Virus record (IMG/VR): IMGVR_UViG_3300006224_000040
Location: 1-22,315 of that record
DNA from: a virus
Direction: 5' to 3' (one strand)
DNA: 22,315 nucleotides
Part shown: positions 1-5,040 of the stretch, one piece after another
Layout of the letters: the number at the start of each line of letters is the position of its first letter
How positions within the stretch are numbered: position 1 is the stretch's first letter
Program-made: the position numbers and the translations under genes
The notes under the pieces: generated by a model
Database searches by the model: none
The model's input: the letters and a program-made list of their open reading frames with translations, nothing else
What the model was told of the DNA's origin: nothing

Positions 1-3
1 TAT

Positions 4-26
4 GCGGCGATCTCCCGCCAGCATAC
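4..26 (+). repeat. Repeated GC-rich module, copy 1
   Basis: This 23-base module recurs at 556-578. The first 12 bases (GCGGCGATCTCC) and the last 6 (GCATAC) are identical with the same spacing, and the five bases between differ. Copy 2 begins 7 bases after the stop codon of the plus-strand gene at 294-548. By analogy copy 1 may lie just downstream of a gene that ends before the window. No function is known to me. Confidence 0.5.
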
Positions 27-69
27 CGGCTCGCGCTCCCGCGCTCAAAAGCGAGCGAGCTAGAGCCGC

Positions 70-147
70 ATGGCGGAAGAGGTACGAGCGAGCGCACGAG
101 CAAGAGCGGCAAGAGGCACAAGAGCGGCACGCGCGGCTCGTAAGTAA
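70..147 (+). CDS. Possible tiny Ala/Arg-rich basic peptide
   Basis: An ATG-initiated frame of 25 codons encodes a peptide made almost wholly of alanine and arginine after an initial MAEEV. Such a composition would bind nucleic acid, but the GC-rich GAGC-type repeats here produce Ala/Arg codons by chance, so coding status is doubtful. The upstream GAG-containing stretch is only a weak ribosome binding site. It precedes the better supported plus-strand gene at 294-548. Confidence 0.2.
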   Translation: MAEEVRASARARAARGTRAARAARK

Positions 148-228
148 ATGGGGCCTTGATATCTAGAGCCGGTTGCAAAATGTACTAGCGCGAGCGGAGC
201 CGTGCTATATACAAGTAACACGCAAGAG

Positions 229-278
229 CGAGAGCCGGGAAACCGGCTCTCGGCTTATAGTGCCGATTGGAGCGGCAC
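229..278 (+). other. Two hairpins in the leader of the plus-strand gene
   Basis: Bases 229-238 and 243-252 form a perfect 10-bp stem (CGAGAGCCGG) closed by a GAAA tetraloop, a typical stable GNRA hairpin. Bases 260-265 and 273-278 (GTGCCG/CGGCAC) form a second stem with a 7-base loop. Both lie immediately before the AAGAGG ribosome binding site at about 283-288, so they are probably part of the 5' leader of the 294-548 gene. They could mark RNA processing, stability or translational control. Which one is not visible from sequence. Confidence 0.45.
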
Positions 279-293
279 GGAAAAGAGGTATCT

Positions 294-548
294 ATGCTTA
301 GTGATTGGGAAGAGTACAGCAAGCCGGGAAGAGGTAAGCCAGCGCGCGACTGGAGCGCTCTACTTGCCAAGCTTGCCGAAACGGGCAAGCCGGTTGCGGT
401 ACAGCCTAACGGCGTGAGCACGGAGCCGGTTGCGGCTCTCAAGGCCGCGCAAGCGGCAATCGAAAGCGCGGGAGCGAAAGCTACCGCCAGTATCAAGCGG
501 AGCAAGTCTACCGGCTTGTATACCGTCATTCTCGCACCGCTCGCTTAG
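294..548 (+). CDS. Small hypothetical protein in GC-rich region
   Basis: This 84-residue protein starts at an ATG preceded by AAGAGGTATCT, a fair ribosome binding site. An upstream in-frame ATG at 267 has no such site. The N-terminal part reads SDWEEYSKPGRGKPARDW, followed by an Ala/Lys-rich helix (about residues 43-62) and a C-terminal hydrophobic strand ending in TVILAPLA. I recognise no family. Codons are strongly GC-rich (GCG, GCC, GGC, AAG, CCG), quite unlike the AT-rich genes from base 794 on, and the gene is on the opposite strand. It is flanked by hairpins and repeated modules. It may belong to acquired DNA or to a different genome arm. Confidence 0.65.
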   Translation: MLSDWEEYSKPGRGKPARDWSALLAKLAETGKPVAVQPNGVSTEPVAALKAAQAAIESAGAKATASIKRSKSTGLYTVILAPLA

Positions 549-555
549 AGCGGGA

Positions 556-578
556 GCGGCGATCTCCGCACCGCATAC
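556..578 (+). repeat. Repeated GC-rich module, copy 2
   Basis: Second copy of the module at 4-26. It overlaps the start of an inverted repeat, GCACCGC at 568-574 with GCGGTGC at 585-591, which makes a 7-bp stem with a 10-base loop just downstream of the gene's stop codon. The word GATTGGAGC also occurs twice near these modules, at 265-273 and 599-607, so the intergenic sequence seems to be built from repeated parts. Confidence 0.5.
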
Positions 579-603
579 GCAAGAGCGGTGCGCTACATGA
601 TTG

Positions 604-643
604 GAGCCGGGAGCAAGCGCGAGCGCGCGAGCGCTCCCGGCTC
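604..643 (+). terminator. GC-rich hairpin, possible terminator
   Basis: GAGCCGGGAGC at 604-614 is perfectly complementary to GCTCCCGGCTC at 633-643, an 11-bp stem with an 18-base GC-rich loop. It lies 56 bases after the stop codon of the plus-strand gene. The following bases, TTGTACC, do not form a real U-tract, so this may be a processing or stability hairpin rather than a true intrinsic terminator. Confidence 0.4.
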
Positions 644-680
644 TTGTACCGCTTGCTCGCGAGCGAAGCGCGAGCCGCAC

Positions 681-703
681 AATGGTACAAGGAGCGTACC
701 ATT
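681..703. other. Hairpin with AAGGAGC loop
   Basis: AATGGTAC at 681-688 and GTACCATT at 696-703 form a perfect 8-bp stem. The 7-base loop AAGGAGC resembles a ribosome binding site on the plus strand. No good plus-strand reading frame follows before the minus-strand operon ends, so a regulatory role is speculative. It could also end minus-strand transcription. Confidence 0.35.
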
Positions 704-737
704 AAACCAAGCGGTGAGTACCGCAGCGGCTACCTGT

Positions 738-807
738 TTATAGGATAACCTTAATTTTACTGTATCTGATTCTTATAGGATAACCACTTTTTTCTAGTAT
801 CTGATTC
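738..807. repeat. Two tandem 35-bp imperfect repeats at operon end
   Basis: Units 738-772 and 773-807 each begin with TTATAGGATAACC and end with GTATCTGATTC. The central 11 bases differ. The second unit overlaps the last codons and stop of the minus-strand gene at 794-991, so the arrangement is a local duplication of that gene's 3' end. It sits between the convergent GC-rich plus-strand region and the AT-rich minus-strand operon. Confidence 0.6.
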
Positions 808-991
808 TTTTTACTAATTCTATAGCTACTTCTTCTGGAGTTAATAAGATTGCACCACGATATCCTTCTGAGTCCATTCTAGCCAGCCTATGCATTTTTA
901 TTATCTCCAGAGTAACCTGATATTTCATGCCGTCACTAGTGAAAACATCTACATAACCAGTACGAAAGTTAAAATAAGCATGGTATTTCAC
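794..991 (-). CDS. Small hypothetical phage protein
   Basis: The last gene of the long minus-strand operon encodes 65 residues. I chose a GTG start at 991 because it overlaps the stop of the upstream gene as GTGA, the coupling style used throughout this operon. The sequence alternates strand-like and helical parts (YHAYFNFRTGYVDVF, then KMHRLARMDSEGYRG) and ends TPEEVAIELVKRIRY. No family is recognised. Its last codons and stop are duplicated just downstream in a 35-bp repeat. Confidence 0.6.
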   Translation of the reverse strand: MKYHAYFNFRTGYVDVFTSDGMKYQVTLEIIKMHRLARMDSEGYRGAILLTPEEVAIELVKRIRY

Positions 992-1158
992 TTGCTTGCT
1001 TCTAGCTCTAGTGTTAAGTCTCTTAGTGCTATCTTAGCTTTTTCTAGACTTTCTAATACTTCTTCTAGTTCTTCACTACAGCCGTCTTGTATTAGATAGA
1101 CACCGAATTTAGCCGCCGCCAGATGTTGCTCAATTTCTAAGAAATATCCTACATACAT
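988..1158 (-). CDS. Coiled-coil microprotein
   Basis: A 56-residue protein starting at ATG 1158, with a perfect AAGGAG site at 1165-1170. The first half contains YFLEIEQHLAAAKFGVYLI. The second half is an acidic heptad-like helix (EELEEVLESLEKAKIALRDL) likely to form a coiled coil and drive oligomerisation. Its stop overlaps the GTG start of the next gene. No family is recognised. The gene is short but well supported by its start signal and by coupling on one side. Confidence 0.7.
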   Translation of the reverse strand: MYVGYFLEIEQHLAAAKFGVYLIQDGCSEELEEVLESLEKAKIALRDLTLELEASK

Positions 1159-1168
1159 TCTTTACTCC

Positions 1169-1387
1169 TTAATACCAGTTCTTATAAAGACCATAGGTTT
1201 TCTGTTTTCTCTTTCCATCCTTACCTTCAGTCACTATCTTTACTTGGCTAGGTTCTACATGGTTAGGCTGGAACATTACTTCTGTACTTATGATTTTGCT
1301 ATGCTTGGCTTCACAGTTTTCTGCTTGCGCGGGAGTACTATAGACTCCCCCACAAATCTCACATTTATATTGTTCTATTGCTTTCAT
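1169..1387 (-). CDS. Zinc-finger microprotein
   Basis: A 72-residue protein with AAAGGAG placed 5 bases before its ATG. The N-terminal CEICGGVYSTPAQAENCEAKH has a C-x2-C ... C-x3-H arrangement typical of a single small zinc finger, at residues 9-29. The C-terminal half is polar and basic (GKDGKRKQKTYG) and may touch nucleic acid or protein. Such one-finger proteins are common among early phage genes and often have unknown roles. It lies between two small genes of the same operon. Confidence 0.75.
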   Translation of the reverse strand: MKAIEQYKCEICGGVYSTPAQAENCEAKHSKIISTEVMFQPNHVEPSQVKIVTEGKDGKRKQKTYGLYKNWY

Positions 1388-1396
1388 TTTTCTCCT

Positions 1397-1570
1397 TTAT
1401 AGAAAGTGACTATCACAGGCAAAATAGAAGTATTCTCGTCTTTCTTTTGGGTCTTTTGGTTTTTCTCCATACATACGAGTACGAATAGTTTCTCCTGCCG
1501 AACATAGCTCACAACTAGTTATAGTAATGAGATACCAATGCTTTTTCTTAACTGCTTTTGTCGCTGCCAT
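1397..1570 (-). CDS. Small Cys-containing phage protein
   Basis: The ATG at 1570 (MAATKAVKKK) is preceded by AGAGGAAAG, so it is preferred over an in-frame GTG at 1588 that has no site. The 57-residue product has a lysine-rich start, a strand HWYLITITS, then CELC and a later FACDSH. Together these give a plausible Cys3-His zinc site. The RMYGEKPKDPKERREYFYF segment is charged. It overlaps the end of the upstream Cys-rich gene by 23 bases. Function unknown. Confidence 0.65.
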   Translation of the reverse strand: MAATKAVKKKHWYLITITSCELCSAGETIRTRMYGEKPKDPKERREYFYFACDSHFL

Positions 1571-1712
1571 CTTTCCTCTTATACTCACTATGATTAATAC
1601 AAGCTCCTACTGGGCATTTGTCTAGATTACAGTATTTAAAGTTGCATTCTTTATTCTCGCAGCCGATACATCTGCAATAAAAACCCTTTTCTTTACAGAC
1701 TCCTTTAAACAT
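1548..1712 (-). CDS. Cysteine-rich microprotein
   Basis: This 54-residue protein begins at ATG 1712 with GGAG five bases upstream. That ATG overlaps the TAA of the membrane microprotein before it (TAATG), which supports it over an in-frame ATG at 1775 lacking a ribosome site. Nine cysteines are packed between residues 6 and 39 (GFYCRCIGCENKECNFKYC, then LDKCPVGAC), followed by NHSEY. This is probably a compact metal-binding or disulfide-rich fold. No named family is recognised. Confidence 0.65.
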   Translation of the reverse strand: MFKGVCKEKGFYCRCIGCENKECNFKYCNLDKCPVGACINHSEYKRKDGSDKSS

Positions 1713-1840
1713 TATACTCCATTTATAGCTAAAAACACGGAATTTATCAGGACTCCTACGATTATAAGTGTCCATTTAGGTAAGGTATATTTAATTAAAA
1801 ACCAAACTGCAAAAATAACAAAAAATAAGTAGAAGACCAT
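1712..1840 (-). CDS. Two-helix membrane microprotein
   Basis: A 42-residue frame nested by TAATG overlaps with both neighbours. It begins MVFYLFFVIFAVWFLI and continues, after a short KYTLPKW turn, with TLIIVGVLINSVFLAI. That gives two transmembrane segments joined by about seven residues, a hairpin membrane topology. The double coupling is strong evidence for translation despite the size. Similar tiny membrane proteins in phages may modify the host envelope or act in lysis or superinfection exclusion, but no such role is shown here. Confidence 0.65.
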   Translation of the reverse strand: MVFYLFFVIFAVWFLIKYTLPKWTLIIVGVLINSVFLAINGV

Positions 1841-1956
1841 TACTTATATCCCATGAATCTGTAGAATCTATCTTTACGGTCACTTACTTTCTTGGGTTTT
1901 TTGGGAATTCTATGCAGTATCACCAAAAGGATTATTATCAGCACTACCCATTCCAT
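1840..1956 (-). CDS. Single-pass membrane microprotein
   Basis: A 38-residue frame whose ATG overlaps the previous gene's stop as TAATG and whose own stop overlaps the next ATG the same way. Residues 1-14 (MEWVVLIIILLVIL) form a membrane segment. They are followed by a very basic tail (HRIPKKPKKVSDRKDRF), so the tail should face the cytoplasm. Together with the next gene it makes a pair of coupled membrane microproteins. Function unknown. Confidence 0.6.
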   Translation of the reverse strand: MEWVVLIIILLVILHRIPKKPKKVSDRKDRFYRFMGYK

Positions 1957-2285
1957 TAATCAAATCCCATCCCTCTATATTCCCGATGTAGCTCTTCAGG
2001 GGTTATTCTAGTAGATTCCTGCTCTTTTAAAAAATCTTCTCTTAGTTTTAAACCATCTACAATTAATTTAGCCATTTCATCAGGGTCTATGCGAGATTCT
2101 ACATGAATGGTGTTATCACAAAGAGTAACTAAAGGCTTATTAACCTCTTTCAAAATAGCATTAAGAGCATCTAGATAACCAAACCAATACCCAGTGGCAT
2201 ATCCCATACGAACACTATGCTTTTCATATTCATCATAAGCATTTTCGCGTTCTTTTATGATAAAGTTTTTTAATTCCTCATCCAT
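1956..2285 (-). CDS. Hypothetical phage protein, helical
   Basis: A 109-residue protein with AAGGAG 6 bases before its ATG. It is mainly helical and acidic: a charged N-terminal helix (ELKNFIIKERENAYDEYEK), an aromatic-rich centre (GYATGYWFGYLDALNAIL), and a C-terminal helix ending LHREYRGMGFD. No catalytic motif or family is recognised. Its stop overlaps the next start as TAATG. It also overlaps the upstream zinc-ribbon gene, so it is translated as part of a coupled chain. Confidence 0.7.
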   Translation of the reverse strand: MDEELKNFIIKERENAYDEYEKHSVRMGYATGYWFGYLDALNAILKEVNKPLVTLCDNTIHVESRIDPDEMAKLIVDGLKLREDFLKEQESTRITPEELHREYRGMGFD

Positions 2286-2430
2286 TATTTCTCCTTACTA
2301 GTTCTGGTCTGAACTTATATTTGCTACATTTACTACATTTCCATAAAGAACGGTTCCAGTTGGCTACAAAAATTATCCAGTCTCCGTAGATATTACAGAC
2401 AAATTGATAATCATGCTTACAAAAAATCAT
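2278..2430 (-). CDS. Zinc-ribbon-like microprotein
   Basis: A 50-residue protein starting at ATG 2430, which overlaps the upstream stop as ATGA. The order MIFCKHDY ... FVCN ... WKCSKCSKYKF gives four cysteines, with C-x2-C near residues 32-35 and single cysteines at 4 and 12, plus His 6, enough for a zinc ribbon. The C-terminal part is basic. The end overlaps the next gene's start, whose ribosome site lies inside this frame. Confidence 0.65.
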   Translation of the reverse strand: MIFCKHDYQFVCNIYGDWIIFVANWNRSLWKCSKCSKYKFRPELVRRNNG

Positions 2431-2636
2431 TTGAAGAACTTTTCTTCATACTCTCCGAGCAATTTACGGAGTTTTTTCATAGCTGGCCGATAAGATACTT
2501 CAGAATACATTTCATGAGCGCGCGCTAAAGTAGACATTCTTCCAATAGTATACTCAGAGTCATCTAAGGCTTTATATAGTTCTTCCGCAACTACTTCTAT
2601 TCTTCTTAATAACTTTATTTCTGCTTTTTCATCCAT
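2427..2636 (-). CDS. Small helical phage protein
   Basis: A 69-residue, almost entirely helical and charged protein (AEIKLLRRIEVVAEELYKAL, then MKKLRKLLGEYEEKFFK). AAGGAG lies before the ATG inside the upstream gene, and the frames overlap by 8 bases. Its stop overlaps the next start as ATGA. No family is recognised. The two amphipathic helices could form a dimerisation hairpin. Confidence 0.65.
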   Translation of the reverse strand: MDEKAEIKLLRRIEVVAEELYKALDDSEYTIGRMSTLARAHEMYSEVSYRPAMKKLRKLLGEYEEKFFK

Positions 2637-2835
2637 TCATAAGCTCCTTTATTTTTTGGCACTTATAGTTTCTACTTTTTTGCGTGTCAGAAATAAGTTG
2701 CTTATAAGCTGCTATATAAGAAGCAGCTACTATTTGAGTTTCTCTATCTGGAGCATAGCATAGTTTCCATTCAATTTCTAATGGGTCAAGAGGATTAGGC
2801 CAAGTCATATCATCAAAATGAATGAAGCTTTTCAT
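2629..2835 (-). CDS. Small hypothetical phage protein
   Basis: A 68-residue protein whose ATG overlaps the upstream TGA as ATGA, with AGGAGAAAA before it. The N-terminal segment (SFIHFDDMTWPNPLDPLEIE) is proline- and aromatic-rich. The centre carries a hydrophobic helix (QIVAASYIAAYKQLI) and the tail is basic. No membrane segment is convincing and no family is recognised. Confidence 0.65.
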   Translation of the reverse strand: MKSFIHFDDMTWPNPLDPLEIEWKLCYAPDRETQIVAASYIAAYKQLISDTQKSRNYKCQKIKELMNG

Positions 2836-3080
2836 TTTTCTCCTGAAATATACATATTACTAAATTCAAAGTCCATATCACAATATTCATTTCTATAACA
2901 TTCTTCACAACCACCATCACAAGTATGTTTATAACCGGCTCTACAAAGGTCTATACCATTATCCCAGCCAGCACAAGGCATTAAATCATCCAGTTCACAC
3001 CCACAATCTTGATTGAATAAGCCAGTATATCCATTGGCTTTAAGCCATTTTTCTATTATTTGTTTAACTGTAGGATTCAT
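2832..3080 (-). CDS. Cysteine-rich phage protein
   Basis: I start this 82-residue protein at ATG 3080, which has GGAG nine bases upstream. A farther in-frame ATG at 3128 would overlap the previous gene more and has no site. The N-terminal helix IIEKWLKANGYTGLFN followed by CGCELDDLMPC resembles a small protein recurrent in many phages. Nine cysteines (CRAGYKHTCDGGCEECYRN and others) suggest bound zinc or another metal. Its biochemical role is unknown to me. Confidence 0.75.
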   Translation of the reverse strand: MNPTVKQIIEKWLKANGYTGLFNQDCGCELDDLMPCAGWDNGIDLCRAGYKHTCDGGCEECYRNEYCDMDFEFSNMYISGEK

Positions 3081-3357
3081 TTTTAATCTCCAGAACAGCT
3101 TGTAATTCATCAATATTAGGATATCCACCGGCAGTTGCCATAGTTACCGTTGCTTTCGCTGCTTCTTCTAACAACATTAGTCGTTCATCACGTTCTGCTA
3201 AAAGATTTTGCAATCCTATGGTTTGCTTTTTCCATTCTTCCAGGCCATATTTCAGCCCAAGATTCTCTTCTTTGAGGTCATCTATTCGCTGTTCCGCTTC
3301 AAATAGACGGGTACGAAGTTCGTCTATAATTAGTTGTACTGCTAAGTCAGTCATCAT
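3064..3357 (-). CDS. Coiled-coil phage protein
   Basis: A 97-residue protein beginning MMTDLAVQLIIDELRTR with AAGGAATATA upstream. ATG 3354 is an equally possible start. Residues 12-70 are a long acidic/basic heptad-rich helix (EAEQRIDDLKEENLGLKYGL, AERDERLMLLEEAAK), a clear coiled coil. The C-terminal 25 residues are less regular (TAGGYPNIDELQAVLEI). It overlaps both neighbours. Probably an oligomeric accessory protein of unknown role. Confidence 0.7.
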   Translation of the reverse strand: MMTDLAVQLIIDELRTRLFEAEQRIDDLKEENLGLKYGLEEWKKQTIGLQNLLAERDERLMLLEEAAKATVTMATAGGYPNIDELQAVLEIKNESYS

Positions 3358-3481
3358 TATATTCCTTCATAAATTTAAACCAATCTTCCATGCTTCTTAC
3401 TAAAAGGATTTCTTTTTCTTTATCTAAGATAATTTCTCCTTCTGGAAGAGTTTCATCTATTATCAATTTCAGACAAGTCAT
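3347..3481 (-). CDS. Acidic microprotein
   Basis: A 44-residue frame from ATG 3481 to TGA 3347 overlaps the upstream gene by 29 bases and the downstream start by 11. It reads LKLIIDETLPEGEIILDKEK, then MEDWFKFMKEYNDD, with no cysteine or membrane segment. The ribosome site (AGAGATAG) is weak, so translation probably depends on coupling. It fills a space that would otherwise hold no gene. Confidence 0.5.
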   Translation of the reverse strand: MTCLKLIIDETLPEGEIILDKEKEILLVRSMEDWFKFMKEYNDD

Positions 3482-3788
3482 AATCTATCTCTGCATATCT
3501 AGGACGTAAACGGTTGTAAAGTTCATATGATTCTTCAGCAGTTTTACCCTGTTCTAGAGCTATAGCTGCTGCTCCTAATCTAGCACTTAAATCTTCTAAT
3601 TCTGGAATAATCCATTCTATATCATTCTTGATAGGCTCAACATATGGTTTCATATCATCTTGTTGCAACCAGGGATATAGACCTTCTTTAATTGCTCGTA
3701 ATTTTTGGGCAACATCATTACAATTTAGCCCATCGAGATAGAGATTTTTAATTAAAATATTGGGATAAAGAACGGCTGGAAGTTTCAT
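3453..3788 (-). CDS. Hypothetical phage protein
   Basis: A 111-residue protein with GAAAGGATTAAC before its ATG. It is predicted helical, with an N-terminal KLPAVLYPNILIKNLYLDGL, a tryptophan pair region (LYPWLQQDDM, DIEWIIPELEDL) and an Ala-rich helix (LSARLGAAAIALEQGKTAEE). No motif or family is recognised. A gap of about 38 bases separates it from the upstream gene, a little longer than usual here, and it begins a run of overlapping genes. Confidence 0.7.
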   Translation of the reverse strand: MKLPAVLYPNILIKNLYLDGLNCNDVAQKLRAIKEGLYPWLQQDDMKPYVEPIKNDIEWIIPELEDLSARLGAAAIALEQGKTAEESYELYNRLRPRYAEIDYDLSEIDNR

Positions 3789-3826
3789 GTTAATCCTTTC
3801 TAGTAAAGTTCATTTAAAATTCTGCG

Positions 3827-4024
3827 TTATCCTGCGCTAAAACCTCCCCCTCCCCCTCTTCTTAAAGCTTTTTTAGCTCGTATAACTAAGTCTTCTGAGA
3901 CTTCTCCATAGAGGGATTCATCATCATCTATTAAAATAGTAGTTTTTGCTAATTCTCTAAGAATTGAGAGAACTTCTTCTTCATCTGCTAAAATCTTCCT
4001 AGTATCAGTTTCTTTTCCATTCAT
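3827..4024 (-). CDS. Small acidic protein with glycine-rich tail
   Basis: A 65-residue protein starting at ATG 4024, four bases after the stop of the cupin gene. It has an acidic helical body (KILADEEEVLSILRELAKTT, DDDESLYGEVSEDLVIRAKK) and an unusual C-terminal RRGGGGGFSAG tail. Flexible Gly tails after an Arg pair can mediate partner binding, as with single-stranded DNA binding proteins, though here the tail is not acidic. No family is recognised. Confidence 0.6.
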   Translation of the reverse strand: MNGKETDTRKILADEEEVLSILRELAKTTILIDDDESLYGEVSEDLVIRAKKALRRGGGGGFSAG

Positions 4025-4027
4025 AAT

Positions 4028-4636
4028 CTATCCATACATTTCATAAAAGTCTTTATTTCTGGCTCGTTTTTCTTCTTCAGTTTCAGTAGAGTTAATGAAT
4101 CCTTGCTTTATTTCTTGCTCTGTAATGGGAGATTGTCTGCCATAGTCATCTTCCATTCTTTCTATATCATCTTCATAACAAAGGCCAGTTTGTATTTCGA
4201 CAAATACCAGAAGTTCAGGCTGATTGTTAGTCACTCGATGCCATACGCCTCTTTCAATATCTGCTGAATAGCCTGGATAAAGTATAACAGTCTGAGAATT
4301 GGCTGTCAAATCAGCTTCTCCTGCAACTACATACCAATGTTCTTCTCTATAATTGTGCTTCTGTAGACTAAGCCTGTGGCCGGGATTTACTTTAACAATT
4401 TTTACTACATATTGAGGGGTTCTAAACAGGTCTTCATAGCTTCCCCAAGGCTTTTCTACTAACCTAACATATGGAGCTACTGCTTTTTTAAAAGCCTCAG
4501 ACTGACTAAGATGGTCACTTTTATAATCTGGACTATACTTAACTTTCCCTACTTTATACTCCATATCTTCCTTCTTATATTCATACGACAATAATCCTTT
4601 TCCTTTTGATAATGCCCATGCTTTCCAAATGTTCAT
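4028..4636 (-). CDS. Mannose-6-phosphate isomerase type II / ManC-type cupin
   Basis: This is the stand-alone cupin domain found at the C-terminus of bifunctional ManC/AlgA enzymes, which interconvert fructose-6-phosphate and mannose-6-phosphate on the way to GDP-mannose. Hallmarks are KPWGSYEDLF, VKIVKVNPGHRLSLQKHNYR, EEHWYVVAGEADLT, YPGYSADIERGVWHRVTN and VEIQTGLCYEDDIERMEDDY. The histidines and glutamate of QKHNYREEHW and the VWHRV histidine are the expected metal ligands. ATG 4636 follows GGAGAAAA and gives about 202 residues. ATG 4564, with AAGGAAGAT upstream, is an alternative start that omits a 24-residue non-cupin extension. No pyrophosphorylase domain is present. A GDP-mannose dehydratase gene lies at 19930-20946, so both may serve one sugar pathway. 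Confidence 0.85.
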   Translation of the reverse strand: MNIWKAWALSKGKGLLSYEYKKEDMEYKVGKVKYSPDYKSDHLSQSEAFKKAVAPYVRLVEKPWGSYEDLFRTPQYVVKIVKVNPGHRLSLQKHNYREEHWYVVAGEADLTANSQTVILYPGYSADIERGVWHRVTNNQPELLVFVEIQTGLCYEDDIERMEDDYGRQSPITEQEIKQGFINSTETEEEKRARNKDFYEMYG

Positions 4637-4687
4637 TTTTCTCCTAGTTTGTCTACTATTACTCGACTTACTATGCTCAATTATCAG

Positions 4688-4758
4688 AGCGGGTAGCGAG
4701 AATCGGACTCGCATCGTCAGCTTGGAAGGCTGTCATAATGCCATTATACCATACCCGC
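4688..4758 (-). tRNA. tRNA-Gly (UCC)
   Basis: A 71-base cloverleaf with acceptor stem GCGGGTA/TACCCGC, discriminator U and anticodon loop CTTCCAA. The CCA end is not encoded. It is the last tRNA of the array in the direction of transcription, 3 bases from tRNA-Ser(UGA). Confidence 0.93.
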
Positions 4759-4761
4759 TTA

Positions 4762-4845
4762 CGGAAGCAAGAGGAATTGAACCCCTGAGTGTGATTAGCA
4801 CCAACTGTTTTCAAGACAGCGCCCTCGACCAACCGGACTACTTCC
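4762..4845 (-). tRNA. tRNA-Ser (UGA)
   Basis: An 84-base class II tRNA with a long variable arm, as expected for serine. The acceptor stem begins GGAAG and ends CTTCC with discriminator G. The anticodon stem-loop CTGTCTTGAAAACAG reads UGA. CCA is not encoded. It reads UCA-type serine codons, common in AT-rich genomes. Confidence 0.92.
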
Positions 4846-4854
4846 ATAACTTAC

Positions 4855-4950
4855 TTATTTTCTTCTTAAATTATATAACCATTCGGCTTTCCAAAAGAAT
4901 ATTCCAAGAACTATCATTACAATTATTGTAGTTATTAACCAATCTTCCAT
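4855..4950 (-). CDS. Membrane microprotein between tRNAs
   Basis: A 31-residue frame has an excellent GGAGG site seven bases before its ATG. Residues 4-21 (WLITTIIVMIVLGIFFWK) form one transmembrane helix, followed by a basic end (NLRRK). It sits between tRNA-Arg and tRNA-Ser(UGA), nine bases before the latter, so it is probably transcribed with the array. Function unknown. The strong start signal and clean membrane pattern make it likely real despite its size. Confidence 0.65.
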   Translation of the reverse strand: MEDWLITTIIVMIVLGIFFWKAEWLYNLRRK

Positions 4951-4963
4951 AGTAACCTCCTTA

Positions 4964-5040
4964 GACCCGATAATGGGATTCGAACCCATATTATTCCCGG
5001 TTCGTAGCCGAGTACCATAGTCCATTAGGCGATATCGGGT
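4964..5040 (-). tRNA. tRNA-Arg (ACG)
   Basis: Acceptor stem ACCCGAT/ATCGGGT, T arm GGGTTCGAATCCC and anticodon loop CTACGAA reading ACG. A34 would need deamination to inosine by host TadA to read CGN codons. The discriminator is C, unusual. The first 16 bases of this tRNA also carry the end of the HNH endonuclease gene, including its stop codon. Confidence 0.9.

Noticed and set aside
1-63. End of an upstream plus-strand coding frame at the window edge
   Set aside because: The frame is open to base 61 but Ser/Arg/Ala-rich, and it contains the module that elsewhere follows a gene, so it is more likely noncoding.
185-680. Minus-strand open frames in the GC-rich region
   Set aside because: They lie opposite the better supported plus-strand gene at 294-548, have Ala/Arg/Leu-biased composition expected from GC-rich DNA, and have no ribosome sites.
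4637-4714. N-terminal extension of the cupin protein to 4714
   Set aside because: The extension reads back into tRNA-Gly and shows no conserved residues. ATG 4636 has a good ribosome site.
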